NCBI RefSeq assembly: GCF_003945595.2
Contig: NW_024104332.1
Span: 1,426,001 to 1,490,000 of the forward strand
Direction of reading: 5' to 3'
DNA length: 64,000 nucleotides
Source of the DNA: Pipra filicauda
Taxonomy: Eukaryota > Chordata > Aves > Passeriformes > Pipridae
Shown here: one piece after another, positions 41,116-53,751 of the stretch
Layout of the letters: every line of letters begins with the position of its first letter
How positions within the stretch are numbered: the stretch's first letter is position 1
The notes under the pieces: model-generated
What the model was told of the DNA's origin: nothing
The model's database searches: none
Seen by the model: the letters and a program-made list of their open reading frames with translations, nothing else
Program-made: the position numbers and the translations under genes

Positions 41116-41347
41116 TATTAGAGCTAAGATGTTAGGAAGAAATTTTTCACTGTGAAGGTGTTGAGGTGCTGGGACAACTTGCCCAGAGAAGCTGTGGCTG
41201 CCTCATCCCTGGAGGTGTTCAGGGCCAGGTTGGATGGAGCTTGGAGAAACCTGGTCTAGTAGAAGGTGTCCCTGCCCATGCCAGGGGATTGGAACTTAGA
41301 TGGTCTTTAAGATCCCTTCCAACACAGACCATTCTATGATTCTGTAA
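41116..41347 (+). mobile_element. CR1 LINE, 5'-truncated 3' end
   Basis: The sequence matches the 3' end of avian CR1 retrotransposons as I know it. It starts near GTTAGGAAGAAATTTTTCAC, then shows TTGCCCAGAGAAGCTGTGG, CATCCCTGGAGGTGTTCA, GGCCAGGTTGGATGGAGCTT, GGTGTCCCTGCCCATG and AAGATCCCTTCCAACACAGA. It ends in the short repeat ATTCTATGATTCTGTA instead of a poly-A tail, which is diagnostic of CR1. About 230 bases remain; the reverse transcriptase region is absent, as in most copies. It lies in sense to ERBB4. The left edge is approximate, and old indels suggest an inactive, fairly diverged copy. Confidence 0.93.
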
Positions 41348-41989
41348 TAGCACTACCAGGCTTGTGTTTCTGGGCCGTTTGGAATTTTGTGTGCTGGTAG
41401 AAGGGATTTAAGCCATGATGGTGTGGCTCACAGCTGCCATGGGCCAGCCTGTGCTGTGTCACCTCATCCCTGATGGACTGAACGGCTGCTGGATGGACAT
41501 GCTGAGTGCTCCTGGCCATGTGGCTGTCCGGGGGTTCATGGCAGTCAGGTTGATTGCATATAACTGGATTCAAATGGGTTGATAATTTTCTAGTGTAGGG
41601 CAGACCTTGCAGAAGGAAAATGCTTGTGCCAGCTGAGTTTTTTATTAGGAGGACAGAGAAAATTATGCTCTCCATCATTACAGTCTCCCACCTAGGGAAA
41701 GAAAGCCCCCAGTTTTAAAACACTCTCCAAAACCTCTGGGTTTACAGGAAAAGCTGCTGGTGACCTCAAGGAGTGTTTTGCCTTCTCATGGGAAACATCT
41801 GCGAGACTGTAAGTGCAGGCAGCCCTTGCTTCATTAGGACATGCCTAATTACAAGAAAATACAGGGCTTTTGCAGCTCATTCAAGGAGAGCTGTATGATA
41901 ATAATGGAAGGATTAAAAGTATGTTTACCCCTTCTGTGTCTGTACATGAGTGACAGGGTGCCTAGGCTGTTGCTGAGAGCATGGAGCGT

Positions 41990-42200
41990 AAAGTAATGAA
42001 CGGGGATTGCTGTGGCATTCCTGATAATTAGTCGTTCCTTAAGGGGCTCGAGTATTCCCCCCCATCTGGGGGTCTTAACAAATTACCACGAGTGTTTGCA
42101 ATTATTAATAAACAGTTCTGTTAGCTACCTTTCAAGAAACCCTGATGACGGTGCTGTCTGTAAAAACACAGCTAATTAAGTAAATAACTGGGAAGTACAG
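41990..42200. promoter_or_regulatory. Candidate conserved noncoding element (TAATTA-type motifs and a C5/G5 hairpin)
   Basis: The block holds GATAATTAG, CAATTATTAATAAAC and GCTAATTAAG cores. It also has a short hairpin of five C (42059-42063) and five G (42068-42072) around ATCT. It is unique sequence with a density of homeodomain-type cores above its surroundings by eye. Confidence 0.3.
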
Positions 42201-43419
42201 GAAAAGAATGTCTTAGAAAGAGATTCTGACTGTTGTTGGGATCCTTTCTGGAATGAAGGAATGTGTAATTCTCCTTTCATAAACGCTCTCCTAAAACCAG
42301 TGAGTCCAAGGGTTTAAGCCTCCTCTTGTGTTTTTGACCCACTTGACAGACTTGATTGACAAAGGGAGGTTGTGCTGTGTGCAGGTGGAGATGGGTGCAG
42401 GGCAAATGGGCTGCCTCCTGCATCCTTGCCAAAGAGATGATAATAAATATTTTATTATTTGAAGGCAAATATGTTCAGATGCTTGATATTGCAGTTGATG
42501 ATGAGGATGCCTCATTGCTGCTTCTCTGAATGTGCTTTTGGAGAGAAGTGAGACACTGGTATTTCAAGTGGGGGTGACCATGGTGGAGATACTGGGATTC
42601 ACTCTCCTTGAGTAACTCCAGTTGTAGGCAAATCCAGAGAGGAGTTGAATAAGAAATTAAACAAGTTGATCTCCTCCCAAAAGTTAGCTTCTCTGTTGAG
42701 ATGGGAGGGTTATAAAATCCATTAGTATTACAAGAAACAGAACTCAGTGGAGTCAATTGTGACTTCTTAATTTAACGTATAGATTTGTCATCAACAGAGC
42801 ATAGCAAAATAATGGGCTAAAAAGCAAAAGCTAACGGACATTTTTAAATGTCTCCATTATTTGCTACCTTTGAGTGAGCATCCAAATGATTTGGCTTTGT
42901 TATTAGAAAAAAGTCAATGGGAAATTAATTTCCAAGTCATGTGCATGAATATTGATGAAAAACATAAATTCAGTTCAATACAGATGATTATTACTGCTGT
43001 AATTGGGACCATTAGGAGCTGAAACTGTCACTTTATGTAGCTGGTAATAAGTAAACAACTGAACATTAAGTATGAATGTGAGAGTAATGCCTGAAATTCA
43101 CTTTTGTGATGGCCAAGCAGTGCTTTGCTCCTGCGCCCACCCAAAATTTCCCATGTTTGGGGTGTAGATGAGAAGCGCCCACAGGCTTGGCAGCCTGGCT
43201 GGTCGCAGTCACTGCTTTTTTGAGGCTTCCCAGATGGGAAGGTGCATGTCCTACAACTTTGGGATAACATTAGTGGTGAGTGTGTCTGCACAGGTGCTCT
43301 CTGCGAGGCTTTGCAGAACGTGGAAAGAGCAGGAATGGCAAAATGCGTGTTGCTGGAATGATGTGTTTGAGAGCTTCATGGCACGCTGGTGACATGGTAC
43401 AGACTGTCAGACTGAGGTT

Positions 43420-43429
43420 CCCCCCCCCC
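43420..43429. repeat. Poly-C tract, 10 bases
   Basis: Ten C in a row between GAGGTT and AGACTTGG. Confidence 0.88.
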
Positions 43430-46010
43430 AGACTTGGAGAAAACATAAGGGGGCGTCTCATTTTCCTGGGTGTGCATTGAAACAAGCACTGATGCGTTTT
43501 CCTCATGGAGATGCCTCTGTAAGGCCTCCTGAGCAGATCAGAGTGTATGTGCCCAGAGATTCTCAACAGTGAGAAAAGCTGCAGGCTGGCAGCACATCTT
43601 AAGCTGCAACTCGTTGCCCTCTGTTAGAGTCAGGGAGTGAGTATTTTTTATTAACCAGGAAAGGTTGTGCTGCAGGAACAGTTAAAGCACACAACCTTTA
43701 TTTTCTTGCCGCTCATCGGTTTCTGGGGCTATATAAAATAATACATCTAACAATATACAACAAAGTGCTTCGAAGAGAGTTTGTGAAATATAGATCATAG
43801 TGGTTTTGCATGGCATGACAAGGAATTACATTTTGTCGTGCTCGTGTTTATGCCGATATACAACTGGAACATCCCTGCAAATATATATTATTTTGGCACT
43901 TAATTTTAAAGGTTTCTACAACACATAAATGCCTCTTGCTGTTTTAAGAGATGAGCCAGGAAGATGAGTGGGATATGTTTGTGCTCTGTGTTGAGCTCAG
44001 GGACAGAGGGACTGGGAATCCTGTGTGACTCCTGCTCAGCTCCCACTTTGAATGTGGTCACTTTAGTGCTTTTTAATTACCTTGGCAAATCAGACCCAGA
44101 ACAATTATTTGTGCTGTGGAGCGGCTGGAAATTGCCACATGTGGCTCAAAATGGGGCATAAAACTTGTTAACTACCAGTTCACAGCCTGCTTTCTGGCCT
44201 GTGTCCCTTCCAGATTTGGCTCCCTGTGGCATCTGTGGGCAAGCTGGAGCACCTTTGATTGTCCGTGGCAGCAGCATTTCTCCGTGATGGCAGGAGTGCC
44301 TTTTTACCCTGTTAGTTGTAATTTGCCTTAAAAAACTTGCCAAAAGCGTATGTAATCTCTCTGTCTTAAAGGACTCCCTGCAAAGGATGTGAGGTTCTGT
44401 CCCAGCCCTTCCCCATGCCAGTGACGAATTATCTTACCCGCTTTTCTTAAATACTTTCATAGTTTCCTCTTTCGTATTTTGAATGTGGCTTAATTATCAG
44501 ATGCGTCAAAAAATACGTTGTAAAGCTGAAACTGTTTAATGACTTATTGTAATAATGGATTATTAATGATCCATGGTTATACCCACATTTACTTTGGGAC
44601 TTCAGTTTGTTCTGCTGGTCAGGGCTCTCTCCCACTCCGAGTACTGTTTTGGCATCAACTGCTCTGCTGGTTGGGTACTGATGGAAGAAAACATGCACTT
44701 CAGCACCCTGCAGTCGATGTAGGATAATCACTTTTGGTACGTGACTTGATTTGAGGCAATTTGTAACCCAATTTTTTTGTTGTTGTTGAGGGGAGATGAC
44801 CATTCTAGTCAGCCCAGAGCTGCAAAAGCCAGGCCAGGTCATGCAGTGGTTTGGGAGGACTGACCCCAGGCAGTGACTTTCCCTGGTTTCCAAAATTTTG
44901 TAGCAGAGCAGGCTGGGAGGAGCTTGGTTGCATAGACTTTTTGCCACATATTGGGCAGGCAGCAAAGGCCCAAGTGTGAGCTGGCACAATGAGGTGTTCT
45001 GTGTAACAGAGGACCAGAGGGGACTGCTTTTTTTAAGACAGACATTAAGTGCTTGGAATTACTAGGAGAAAAATTTGAAGGATCAACATGATTTATTTTA
45101 AATTTGCTTTAAAGGTTTTATTTCTCCAAAAAGAATTGATTTCCATAGCTGGGAGTTACTGCAGTGATTTGGTTGTACAAAATTAATCTCAGCTGAAGAA
45201 AACTCGTAGTTTCACATCTGGGCTGGCTTCACCCCCGCTGAATCCTCTTGCAAGAGCCAGCCCCAGGTGTTCTGCCTCCTCACAGCAAACAAATGGCTGC
45301 ATTAGCTTTCAGGAAACGTTTAATGGGTGTGCAACACGCAATACCAGTGTTGCAGTATATAGCTTTATTAGCTGAGCTGCTGGAATTGTTTTCTGAGCTA
45401 TGTTGATCCTTAGCACCGATTGCAAAATGGAACAGAAATTATTTATTAGTCCTTGGGAGCCTTAAGACAGAATAATACTTATCTACCTGGAAACATGGTC
45501 AGTCTTGTTGTTATAGATGCTGCTGTGTTTAAAGAAGAAGCAAACAAACCCATTTTGTAGTTGGTAGTGCATTTTCAGATGTCCTGGCAGGGCCAGGTGT
45601 GTGTCTTGCTGAAGGGTGGCCATGCTTGTAGGGCAGGTCTTGAGGTTGTTCTGAATAAAACTAAATATGAGCTAGGACAGGGCTTTGTATTTCAAAAAGA
45701 AAGATGTGCTGTCTCCTAGTAGCAGTGGTTAATCCTTCCAGGTATTTCCAGTACAACAAAGCTATGTGAGGTCCCAGTTTGACCGTGTCTTTCCATCAAA
45801 ATGGCTATTAAAAATATTATAAATAAACTCTTATTTAGATATAGTTTGCTTTAATTAGTGAGGTTTTACCAGAAAATATTCAGAATGGGAATGTTTGTGG
45901 TTTAAATTAAGCAAATGAGGAGGTAGTTGTTATTTTAGAACCTGAGCAAACCAAGCAGTGTTTTCTTCAATGCAGTATAATGAATGTATGTAAAATATTT
46001 CAAGTTTTTA

Positions 46011-46050
46011 AATTTAGTGAGAACTTTGAAATTTTAGTGAGAACTTTGAA
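46011..46050. repeat. 20-base tandem duplication
   Basis: AATTTAGTGAGAACTTTGAA at 46011-46030 is followed directly by a copy at 46031-46050 that differs only at the second base. It looks like a recent replication-slippage duplication. Confidence 0.93.
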
Positions 46051-46493
46051 ATTTTACTATTAGTAGATCATAGAGAGAAATAAAGTAATATTACCGTTTT
46101 TACTTTGGTTAGTAGATCAAATGTGTATTTGGAGAAGAAACCTTTGCAGTGCCTGCTCAGCTTTGGTCTGTGTTTAGCCGCCAGAAACACAGAACCCAAA
46201 AACGATCTGATCGAGCCTTTGTCTTATGAATGGTTTGCAATGAAACCAGCCCTTGCTTGCCCTCCCCGGTGGGGAGTTACAGTTCAGCAGGAACAGATTT
46301 CTGCTGCCATTTTTAGGGCAGAGGGAGTTTCCTTGGGAGTAAACTTTGAGCAGTTCATGGTTTTCTGCCTGCCTTCAGAAGCCCTTTGCCAAGAGGCTGC
46401 TTGAAGCTCGACTTGCCCTGGCACGAGAGCAGATTGCTCTGCAGCAGAGAGACCACAGTGGGAACAGAGATGAGAATTGTTCCCATTTCTATT

Positions 46494-46506
46494 AAAAAAA
46501 AAAAAA
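46494..46506. repeat. Poly-A tract, 13 bases, followed by G-rich sequence
   Basis: A run of 13 A is followed by GGAGGGGGGATTGGGGGATG. The G-rich part lies at 46507-46526. Confidence 0.85.
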
Positions 46507-47690
46507 GGAGGGGGGATTGGGGGATGTAGTAAGCAAACAGTCAATAATAATAGCACTGCTCCAAAACCTAATTACTTTTGATATTTATAAAAAGGACCTG
46601 CATCATTCAGAAGTGCATATTTTCATCAATTTTACTGATTATGCCTCCAGTCGTGGAGAGTTTTGTTTGTATTGATCTAATCCAGGAATGGGAATGGCTC
46701 CAGAAGTGCTATTCTGGTGAGGCTCCTGTTTTGCATAATATACTGCCCATTTCAAAAGTTTTGATGTACTCAGATTAATTTACTCACAGTTAAGAACAAC
46801 TCACAAACTGTTGATTAATAGGAAAAGTGCAAAAAAACTCCAAACCAGCCCAACCCCACGCTTGACCATTTAGGCAGCGTCGCAGACCCGGCAGGCTGAA
46901 CACTGCATGAAAAGCTGCTATTCTAAAATGCTACTTCTATGTTTCTTTCCCTCATTTATTTGGTCATTGTATGATGTGTGACAGACTAGTGGACTGAGCT
47001 GAGCTGGGATTCTGTGATAGCTTTGAACTCAGCTTCAAAATGTAGAACAGAGTAGTATAGTATTAAAGGTCATCCTTTGAAAACTGTGTTAAGATGGTAT
47101 TTCTGTGCTTATCCGACACATCTCTGCTGTACATTCAGCCTGGGACTGAATGTGTTTGTCACTATTGTCTTTCTCCTGTTTATTATTTATGGATTGCATA
47201 AAGCTGGGAAGAACTGGGGTCTTAAAGAAAGTGATGAGGAAAACATTGTTGGATAGAAATCTGGTCAAGTTGCTCTTGGCTTGTCCAACAGACTGTTCAG
47301 AATAGGGAAAAAGTTGAATTATCCAGGTCAGCTTGGCTGCACAGGTCTCTCCAGCCTTACATCCTTCAGTCTGAGATTGGAGGGTCTCTGTCCAGTGTCT
47401 GATTCTGTCACTAGCAGGACTGGTAGGGATCTGCTGAGACCTGGGTTTGACCCTTTAGATGCTGAGGCCAAATGATTTTGCACTTTTCCTGCATTTCTGC
47501 ATTTGATGGTAAATAACAGCACTTCATCCCATTTGGTGAGATGTGTTTAAATTGCTGAGATGATCACAGATCATATTTGTACCTTCCCATCTCTACTGCT
47601 GATATTCAAGTAATTTGTGCAGGGGTGTTTGTTGCGATTGCCTGTATTGCTGTATACAAACTATATTTCCTTCTCTGCTCCTGTGCCCCT

Positions 47691-47733
47691 CTCCCACACT
47701 CATCCTGGTTGTTTGTCCTGTGATTTCTTGCAG
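47691..47733 (+). promoter_or_regulatory. ERBB4: Splice acceptor of intron 1
   Basis: The intron ends in TTCTTGCAG at 47725-47733, with the AG at 47732-47733. A pyrimidine-rich stretch lies upstream (about 47668-47700, plus the T-rich 47709-47730). CTCAT at 47699-47703 fits the loose vertebrate branch-point pattern yUnAy. Its adenine at 47702 lies 32 bases before the exon, a normal distance. The branch point is an inference; the AG is fixed by the protein match and by the known intron phase. Confidence 0.85.
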
Positions 47734-47885
47734 TGTGTGCTGGCACCGAGAACAAGCTGAGCTCCCTGTCTGACCTGGAGCAGCAGTATCGAGCCCTGCG
47801 CAAGTACTATGAGAACTGCGAGGTAGTTATGGGCAACCTGGAGATCACCAGCATCGAGCACAACAGAGACCTCTCCTTCCTGAGG
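47734..47885 (+). CDS. ERBB4: ERBB4 exon 2 (residues 28-78, start of extracellular L domain I)
   Basis: This exon encodes the start of the mature ectodomain of ERBB4 (HER4), the neuregulin-binding receptor tyrosine kinase of the plasma membrane. The translation begins within the valine codon and reads [20 protein letters not shown] and onward, ending at DLSFLR. I recognise it as ERBB4 rather than EGFR, ERBB2 or ERBB3, and it appears identical to the human segment as I recall it. The two cysteines (residues 29 and 56 in human numbering) match the first disulfide of domain I. The exon is 152 bases. It starts with the last two bases of codon 28 (phase 1 entry) and ends on a complete Arg codon 78 (phase 0 exit), as in human exon 2. 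It is preceded by TTCTTGCAG and followed by GTAAGC. The signal peptide exon and all later exons lie outside the window. Of its 50 complete codons, 41 end in G or C, unlike the AT-rich flanks. There is no frameshift or stop. Confidence 0.97.
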
Positions 47886-47891
47886 GTAAGC
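47883..47891 (+). promoter_or_regulatory. ERBB4: Splice donor of intron 2
   Basis: The exon ends AGG and the intron starts GTAAGC, a good U1-type donor. The position agrees with the phase 0 junction after the arginine codon. Reading through would extend the frame to a stop near 47966, so splicing here is needed for a full receptor. Confidence 0.9.
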
Positions 47892-50800
47892 AAACTTCTG
47901 TTTTCCTTCTCTCTGCCTTCTGTGTTTAGGGGAGGTGTCCTTCCCACCAGGTCCAGTGTGATATAACAGGATGATAAAATGTCAGAGATGTGCAGAGAAT
48001 AAGAACAGTGTCAGTGCTGTGACAAGTGCTCTGAGTTATTTAGATTTAACCAGGTTTTGGGGGAGAAAGCCGTGACACTGCACAGAAAGGTGTCATCTTG
48101 CAGGTCTCTCTCACTGTGTACTGCCCGCAGGTACGGAACAGGTAAGGTGGAGCTTGGGAAGGTCAGAGAATTGTGCAGGTAACCACTGGAGGCTTGGAGA
48201 AGCTAATCCTAAGAAAATGCCAGATATGGACTGATTGTCAGACAAGCTAACAATGTTTGTGGAGCATTGTGATTGTATGAGACTGGAGTTATCAACCTAA
48301 TTAAGTCTTCAGCATCCAGGGGAAATCTCTAATAGATAAAGGCTGTCCTATGGAGCCTGGATTACACACTCCCTCAGTCCTCTTTACAACAAATTTTGAG
48401 TAAATGTCATGCTTTTGGGTTTATGAAGGAACATTTTGGTGTGGTTTGTACATTCCCTGTGACTGTGCTAGCAACCACAAGGAGGGAAAGGTGAATGCCA
48501 AATTAAAAGAATTTAAGCCCATTGTTATTTGACATTTCAAAGCTAATTATGTTTGAAGAAATATCCCAGTAAAGAAGTGATCCAGGTAGGCATCTGAGAT
48601 CGCTGCACACATGGAAGAACTGGTGTGCAGGTCTGAGGGCCACAGTAGCCAGGCAGCCCACAAGAGTGTTATTGCCATCTGTGCTGATTGTACTCTCCAA
48701 CAGAAGAAGTTCAGCTGTGACACAGGTAAGGGTTTACACTGCTCATATCACATGGTATCACTCACCTGTACTTCTGCAGAATGCTGATGTCACATTGCAA
48801 GATGCATGTCTGTATGTAAATGGCATTTTCATAAGAAGCACGTAGCGGGAGCGGTGGAGTTTAAATCTGGCAGCAGGAGAAGGCAGCGGAAGTCAGCCTC
48901 AGCAGGTTGGGTTACACTCAGTCATTCAGTTTGCTGGGTCTCGGGTGAACCAAGTGCTCAATTCCAGTTTGTAAAAATGTGAATTTTCCACTATGGGTTC
49001 TAACAAGGGCAAAACCAACTCCCCAGCAGCATGTTTAGCTTTGCTTCACATGGAATTTGTTGGGGATTTCACAGCACTGTCATTCTATGCATTGGCCTAT
49101 TTTTACTCTAAGTGTACACTAGGCTGCTAAAAGACCTACAAGCAAAATTCAGCTACCAGATACGTCTGGAATAAAGTTTGGGGTGCTAATTGCACTCAGA
49201 CTAACAGGTTGCTTGTTAATTTGAGCGATGAATGCCTCGGAAGTAGATGCTATCTATACATTTCACAGTTGTGACAGGTGGAGAAAACACATATGCTTGT
49301 GCTCTGAAATAGATACAGACTTGGTGCAGCTGGACCAGCGATTCCCACCGCATTAGACAGGTGGCAGATAGATGCCTCCTGCGAGGGCAGGGTCCCTGCA
49401 CTGATTCAGGCACTGCTGCAGTTTCAGATGCCTCCCGAAACCCCTGACTGGGCCATCGTGCATGGCTCAAATTCATCACAGACAGTTCTTCCACTGTGGC
49501 TTCCCTTCTTTGTTATGCTGCCTGCTGGTAGGTAGGGAAAGCGAATTATTTGGAAATTAGGGAATTAACGTTCCTTGTGGAGAGCTGCTATAAGCAGAGT
49601 AAAATACTGGTGGAAAGACAGCAGTAAAATCAGCAAATGGGAACAAGAAGGAAGGGCCATGTGAAGGTGGTTTGGGCACTTGTGCTTTTCGGTGACAGCT
49701 ACTATCACTGTTTTATTAGTTTTATTGCTTCTCTTACCTGCATCTGCCCTCTCACAGATGTCTCAGCAAAAAAAAGCAGAACTTTAAACAAAACTCAGCA
49801 AAATGGAAGTCTAGTTAATATGATAAATTGTAGTCATTAAAGTAGAAAACCAAACAGAGGAGAACATGTTCTTGGGGAGGCAAATAAATAAATAAACGTT
49901 GGCGCATTTACACCAATAATTCAACATTCATTAGTTAAGCAGTATTACTTGTTTTATCATATTAAAAATGGTTTTAATGGCCAAATGAAGGTGGCAGATG
50001 GGAGATAACTAGGAGAAAGGCTGATTGTCTCTCTCAGACTTAAATATGGTCAACTTGTTGTGCAAGATGATGCTCTTTCAGCCTGCTCCAGGTTTTTAGT
50101 CTCTGTTACAGTAATTGCCCTCTTCCTCCACAAAAAGAACTTCAGGTGTTGGAGCACCCCTGGGTTTTCTGCGTGCCCAGCTGATGAGTACCATGGCTCT
50201 GTGTGCTCACCTGCCTTCTCCTTAGTGCTCAGCTTAGCTGGGCAGCCTCTCACTCCAGGACAGAGGGAAGACCCAGCGAGGGCACGCTGAGCCTTTTTTA
50301 TCATGCAGTAATAAACAAATAGCATAAATGAATTGAAGTGAAAAAACCCCATAATTTTATTTACCCTTCAGAGGAACATTAAAGATCAGCATTGCATCTC
50401 TCATGTTTATTTAGACATTTATTCCCTAAGTTGATTTGCTTTATGTCTATGAGTTAGCTCTCTGGATATCTGCTGATTAAGACTAAAAGGGGCTGTCTGT
50501 CACCTGATTGAAGGAACATTCAGTAGGAAGTGCAGAGGAAAAGTTTTGTCTAAGCATAAGTGTTGAGTAAGGCAAGATGTTTCTGACCCCGGGCTGATAG
50601 CCATCTTTCTTTGTCATTCATTTTAGGCTTAAGGTAACCACAGAGAATGTACAAAGGGATTATTCAAGTCCTACTTCTGCCAGCTTTGGCAATGAAATGA
50701 GGCTTAGGTTAATGCAGCACATGGCTGTTGGAGTCCCACCTCCCTATCCTGGCCAAGGTGGGTTCACCACTGGCGTAAATGCTGCAGTGTGGAAAGGCAC

Positions 50801-53675
50801 TTTTTGTTTCTAAGAGCATGATTGAACTGGGCAGGACAAATAATTGGGTGGAAGTCAGGCCCTTAGAGCTCTCTTGTCCCTGTCATGTGTCCAGGCTTAC
50901 CCAGCAAGGCAGCAGTGACAGTGGGAAGGGGTCAGGCTCCATCTCCCACTGCTTCCCAACCCCCCGGCATCCTTTAACCAGTCGCACGGGCCAGGCTTCT
51001 ACACTAGGATTTGCTCTGTAAAGATTTGCTCTAGATAAGCTGGTTGAGCTGGGTCGTGTCTTGAGTGAGCTGAGATTTCCTTCCCTGCTTTGGACTTGAG
51101 GAAAAAAATCTCGAGATAAGCTCAGATAGTGCACTCAGATCGTTCATATTGCAAGCGACTGTTTGGTTTCAGAAGTAGGAACCTATTATAGTTTCACTTG
51201 GTAAAGCTGACAGTTAGTATTGAGGGCAGTTCATATTTCTTACAAACATCTCCATATTCAATTTTAGAAATAAAATACACAATTAGTGTATCACAAAACA
51301 ATCTTCTGCAAGCACTCCTGTTCTCTTAAACATATTTGCTAAATGAGAGTTATCTTTGACTAATCCCCTGTCTTTTAGTAATTGACAGTCAGTAAATTGT
51401 CTTGTGCCTAAATTTTATTTAACCAATTCAGATTGTTTATTTTTGAAGACATGACCAAAGTTCTGTGCTGTTCCCTGCCATAACTCTCCCAAATGATTAT
51501 GAAACTTATTTCTAACTGCAATCAACAGCCTTCAAAAATGATCTTGCACTGCTTTCTTTATAAATCCATTTTTCATTTACCTCAGTGGTCCTTGTGTAGC
51601 ACCCTCAGGCACAGCTACAGTGGCAGCTGCCTGCCTGCCATTTAACAGAGTGGGCATTTCATAGTGGGCAGCTTTACAGCTGCTGCAGTTACTGCAGAGA
51701 TGTAGAGCCCCATCTTCCCTCTGTCAGCACATGTTACCGTGCGCTCGGTGAGAACCTGGGCTGGCCCAAACTTAGCACTTATAGTCACATTTAGACTCTG
51801 TGTGGCAGATGGGATTTGGTGATTTGGGATTTATATTTTTTTGTTTCTGGTTGTGTGGTATTCTTGGAGGAAGTTTTGGTGAGACAGACCCCTTCGAGGG
51901 TGGAGGACTGCCAGAGCACCCACAGGAAGAGCTGGTTGCAAAGTATGCTGCCTGGCCCTGTGGCATTCAGAACTGCTTCTGATTAAAAAAACCCATAACT
52001 AATTTTTTGTTTTTAAGGCTTTTTGGTCTTTTATAGCAAAACAGGGCTAAGCAGACCCTTTTGAAAGCTCTGGCAGCAGAGCTGAGTGGAGATGTTGGCA
52101 CAGAGGGAGTCTGCAGTCTCAACAGACAAATCGGGAAGGGGAGCACAGAGACAGAAGGGTATTGCCTTGTCCAGTTCACTTGGCATATCACTGTGATGAT
52201 GTGTGTGGCTCCCCAGGGCCTGGCAGCACAGCTCTGCATCCCCTTCTGCAGCAAAATGGTATCTTAGTGCCCTTCTCATAGGCTTCAGTGAAGTCCCAGC
52301 TCAGCAGAAAGGAAGTGGGATGTAGAGTGTTGTGCCTATCAGAAGTTCCCTGAAGGACAGGCTGTGGAGTGACTGTGTCTCCGTGGAGGGGAATTTTCCC
52401 TAGCAGTGGCAGGAAAGCATTGCAGTCTGGCCCTACCCCAGCAGAGGGATTTTGGGGAGGGTTGCTGGGCAAAGTGGCTCTGTAGCATTTGTTGCACAGT
52501 GAGTTGCTCACTTGCCAGCATGTGTTTTATTCTTGGCTGGCAAAAGGCAAAGTGCCCCCAGGTAATTACAGAGCTGGAAATCAAGTACATGTATTTATGT
52601 GTTTGTAATTGCCCTCCCAGGACCTTACCTGTTAAAAAACAAAACACAAAGAGCTGGATGGTGTGCCAGCAGCGGTGTGAGGGTCAGGCCTGTGCATGCC
52701 ACACAAATCCATGTGGAAAGAGGACACCTCCAGCTTGCTGTGTGAACCTGGGTAGAGCATCCTGTACTCACAGCAATGAATACAACTGCTGTGCTGGATG
52801 GGTTACAAGACACTGGTGACATGCCAGGCCATGCTTCTGTCGTGGACAAAATGTGTTACACAGGCTGTGATCAGCTGCCAGCTGTGCTGGGTGAACCTGA
52901 GCCAAGTTTAAAGTGAGCCGGATCCCAAAGTTGGAGGGTGGAATGGGAGCAAAGGCTAACTGCAAAAAGCATGTGTGCAAAAAGCTCTTCTCCAGAAGAA
53001 CAGCTTCTTCTGCCATTTCCCATTGCTACTGTAGAATTAGTAGCTTAAAATAGTTACAGTGATGTAAACTGATCTCAAAATGGCTGGGAAGTTTGGATTG
53101 CCGAGGTAGGGAATGGCACAGATTTGCGTGGTCTTCTAGGCCTGTCCTTGCTCAGAAGAGGGTAATGAAGTGCTGTAGCCACAGTGAGTAGCTGAGTGCC
53201 AGGTGCTGTTGCAGTAATTGGTGTTCCCATTGCCCTCATCCCTTTATATTGACAAATATCACACTCCATGTAGTCCCTATCGTAATGTTACCCAGCTCCT
53301 TCCCAAGCACACCACTCCCAGGGCCTCTCAGCTAGTAGTTAAAAGCCATCCAGCACTTTCTGACCTAAATGTCTTTAGAGGTGTTACATTATTTTTGTGC
53401 TTCAGTTGCTTATTCCTCCTTATGTTACACTGAGAGGAGATCACACACATCTCCACAGTGTCTGCTCTCTTGTGCTGTCCCAGTCAGGTGTCTGTAATGC
53501 AGGTATGTCCTTGTAACTCCACAGACTGCCCTTAGAGGCCCCTGTGCTTTCCTTTCTTGGATGCTCAAAACCCTGTTTTCAACAGCCTGTCTTGGTTTTA
53601 AGCCAATTTTTGTAGATACAGAACATTAACTGGTCACTTCATGCCCCTGCCAAGGCCTCTAGTCTAAGCCTGTGT

Positions 53676-53690
53676 CTGCTGCTGCTGCTG
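53676..53690 (+). repeat. Short CTG repeat, 5 units
   Basis: Five CTG units in a row lie about 60 bases upstream of the short CR1 fragment. The tract is intronic and short. Confidence 0.85.
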
Positions 53691-53751
53691 GATGCAATTC
53701 AGCAGCATAGGGACCCTGCTCACACCTCCCCTTCCTTCTCCACTGAAATCT

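Larger units (their letters stand above)
1..47733 (+). other. ERBB4: ERBB4 intron 1, 3' portion
   Basis: No exon, promoter-like CpG island or RNA gene is recognisable here. Exon 1 (5' UTR and signal peptide) is not in the window, so intron 1 exceeds 47.7 kb; human ERBB4 intron 1 is known to be very large. The sequence is AT-rich, unique-looking and CpG-poor. It carries homopolymer runs, two microsatellites, several short inverted repeats and one CR1 tail, listed separately. Open frames are scattered on both strands and lack domains. Confidence 0.9.

Noticed and set aside
44447..44989. 180-codon open frame on the - strand
   Set aside because: No family recognised, no promoter or splice context, and a length within reach of chance.
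47886..47966. Continuation of the exon 2 frame into the intron
   Set aside because: The frame runs on to a stop only because the intron happens to be open. The GTAAGC donor and the known phase 0 junction end the exon at 47885.
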